Shown here piece after piece: positions 62,149 through 64,000 of a DNA stretch of 64,000 nt (positions are counted from its first letter, which is position 1; each line of letters opens with the position of its first letter). The notes below the pieces were generated by a model. The model had not been told where the DNA came from and ran no database searches. It worked only from the letters and a program-made list of their open reading frames with translations. Source of the DNA: Beaufortia kweichowensis (lineage: Eukaryota > Chordata > Actinopteri > Cypriniformes > Gastromyzontidae). The position numbers and the translations under genes were made by a program. The stretch spans positions 10,132,645 to 10,196,644 of the forward strand of contig CM032813.1 of NCBI GenBank assembly GCA_019155185.1, written 5' to 3'.

Positions 62149-63838
62149 TCAAAACTCATTTGGAATATTAATTTTCTTCACGTTTAAGTCCTCTGGGCCG
62201 AAAGATGCAGGCAGCAAGTCCTCAACTCTCATCTCCACATAGGAACCATCAGGTTTGGACAAATAAACATCCCAGTTAGCGCCGAACTGTAAATAAACCA
62301 TTTCAATAATGTGTAAGCCAAATGGGCATGTGGTGTTTTACATGTAACAGTAAAACTAATGTACTTTACCTCTCTCATGACCTGCCTGCAGCCACCACAA
62401 GGAGAAATGAAGTGCTCGCACATATCACTGTAAAAGCATTAGATGTTATCCTTAACCTTATAAACCTTAATAAGAGAAAAGTTATTATTATGAAATTATT
62501 CTGATTGCAAATCACTATTACGTCTTTTATTATTCTTTCATAAATTCTCGTATTTATACACAATAATAATAATAATAATACTTTTCATAGGTTTATGAAA
62601 GTTTATTTACAAGTCTGATTTAAATTCAATACTGTGCTTTTCCTTTTCACTTTTTTATATCATTGGTAATGTAATTATATACTGTATAATGCTATAAAAA
62701 GTCAACAAAAATATCTTACCCCTAAGTGTGAATCAAGCAAAGAGACTAGGGGTTTACCTTGCGATTGCAATGGCTTTGAAATCTCTGTAACCCTCTGAAA
62801 CGGCTTTTGAGATGGCGGTTCTCTCTGCACAGATTCCCAAGTTGAAGCATGCGTTCTCCACATTACAGCCTGATGAGACAGATGATAACATAAGATTGAA
62901 AGAAAAACAACAAAAGAAAAGTCCATCTTATTTTTGTCCTTTTACTCATGGACAGTCAAGTCATGCATCATTCACGGCTCAAAAATGTTAAATGTAAAAG
63001 TGTAAAAGTTACATTAGGATACATTTTGTTTTGACTGCCACCTGTTCTTGCTATGAAGTGTGAATAGGTTTAGTCGTTTTTTGATTTGTACTTTGCTTTG
63101 TCAGTCAGTGCACATTATTTTAATATATTTTATGCAGTTCGAACATCAAAATCTGATTTCAAGTACACCTCGTACTCTTGTTTTGTACAGTGTTTGATTG
63201 TTCGCTGATCTGAAGTGGGCCTGTCATTTTAGGGGCAAAGGCTGTTTACTTTCTGAGGACTGAAACAATCTAACGCATGTCCAAAGGGTAAAAAAAATCT
63301 TTTCAAAGTTTGCACATCATGAGTAATTAAACACACGATCATGAGATCATTATCATCCTTTACATAATTAATATCCATAAGTGTTCATTATTATTTTAAT
63401 GATTGTTTTCTTTTGTTGGCATGGAATTGTATTTAAATTCTTCTGCTGTTTGCTTTCAGAATGGCAGCAAATTCAGAACACGTACAGCCTTCATATATTA
63501 TTCATCAGTTCTGAGTGCTCAAACAACTTTACAGCAACTTAACATTTTCCTGTTGATGTCTCTTGTTAGGTAACCGTCGCTGTGCCCTGACTGTTAAAAC
63601 TGTCAAATATCAGTACAATCCGTTCGATATGAAACACTGCAAGCTCATACTCACCTGTGAAAACCATCCCGTCATGCGTCAGAAGTGCCGCCCCGACTCT
63701 GAACTTGCTGTAGGGACAGTAAGCAAACTTTTTGGCTTCTAGAGATCGTCCAATCAGCTCTTTAACCTCCGCCAAATGGCTATTCAACTTATTAGTGGTT
63801 TCATGTCTGACCTCATGTGTGATCTTTAAGTCTCCCAT
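62149..63838 (-). CDS. cda: Cytidine deaminase
   Basis: Four exons join in phase to 163 aa: 63838-63655, 62869-62758, 62427-62370 and 62286-62149. AYCPYSKFRVGAALL and GCNVENACFNLGICAERTA define the family. Glu77 of CAE is the catalytic proton shuttle. Zinc is held by Cys75 and by Cys109 and Cys112 in SPCGGCRQVMREFG. The C-terminal half (LLPASFGPEDL) matches vertebrate CDA, with a short extra tail and a longer N-terminus than human (146 aa). It converts cytidine and deoxycytidine to uridines in pyrimidine salvage, normally as a cytosolic tetramer. Start chosen at the first Met of the open frame. Confidence 0.96.
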
Positions 63839-64000
63839 GTTGCTTTGTTATGTGTTGCTGTGTTTTCTGGGGTTCAGACTAGCTTGCAACTTTGTTTGTT
63901 TTGGGATTATCCGGATCTGACGTGTAACCAATCCCTGTTTCCCACATTTTCCGCCTCCCTGTGTTTGATGTGTGCTGCTGTCAAACTGCAAGGTTATATC
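63839..64000 (-). promoter_or_regulatory. cda promoter/5' UTR (to window edge)
   Basis: Short upstream region of cda. No TATA box recognised; the window ends before the next gene. Confidence 0.35.

Overview
This is eukaryotic DNA from a ray-finned fish, most likely a cyprinid (zebrafish/carp group). It is AT-rich, and its genes are split into short exons with GT-AG introns. Several dispersed repeats resemble families I associate with cyprinid genomes: fold-back MITEs, a tRNA-derived SINE and Tc1-like relics. There are no bacterial-type operons. The single-frame ORFs alone show only parts of the genes, so I rebuilt gene models by joining exons across splice sites and checking reading phase. 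All models except part of the itih3 model close without a frame conflict.

Layout: (1) 3.2-14.1 kb, minus: a dysbindin-domain gene, best matched by dbndd2, 283 aa in five coding exons. (2) 18.2-20.1 kb, plus: a short, divergent ataxin-1 family gene with an AXH domain and no polyglutamine. (3) 22.2-31.1 kb, minus: bmp7, complete, seven exons, 424 aa. (4) 34.25-35.9 kb, plus: a non-coding snoRNA host gene with three near-identical box C/D snoRNAs, probably the ZFAS1/SNORD12 locus. (5) 36.5-37.5 kb, minus: smim7, head-to-head with (6) 38.0-42.7 kb, plus: tmem38a (TRIC-A channel). (7) 44.3-46.5 kb, plus: ifi30 (GILT, lysosomal thiol reductase). (8) 47.1-53.8 kb, plus: an inter-alpha-trypsin-inhibitor heavy chain, itih3-like. 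(9) 55.4-61.3 kb, plus: dnajc16, converging on (10) 62.1-63.8 kb, minus: cda (cytidine deaminase).

The genes do not form one pathway. The order is informative for genome history. By recalled human positions, dbndd2, bmp7 and the snoRNA host correspond to 20q13, smim7-tmem38a-ifi30 to 19p13.11, and dnajc16-cda to 1p36, with an ITIH gene between them. The most interesting point is the ataxin-1-like gene between dbndd2 and bmp7. Human DTNBP1-ATXN1 (6p22) and DBNDD1/ATXN1L (16q) show the same pairing of a dysbindin-family gene with an ataxin-1-family gene. The fish gene may therefore be a third genome-duplication copy that mammals lost.

Repeats are plentiful: a (GA)75 tract, a 38-bp minisatellite with exact spacing, an AT-rich 36-bp minisatellite, a hAT-type MITE with perfect 8-bp target-site duplications, a TIR-bearing MITE family in bmp7, and an inverted pair of repeats in dnajc16 introns. 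I found no CRISPR, no free-standing tRNA or rRNA, and no novel multi-gene system.
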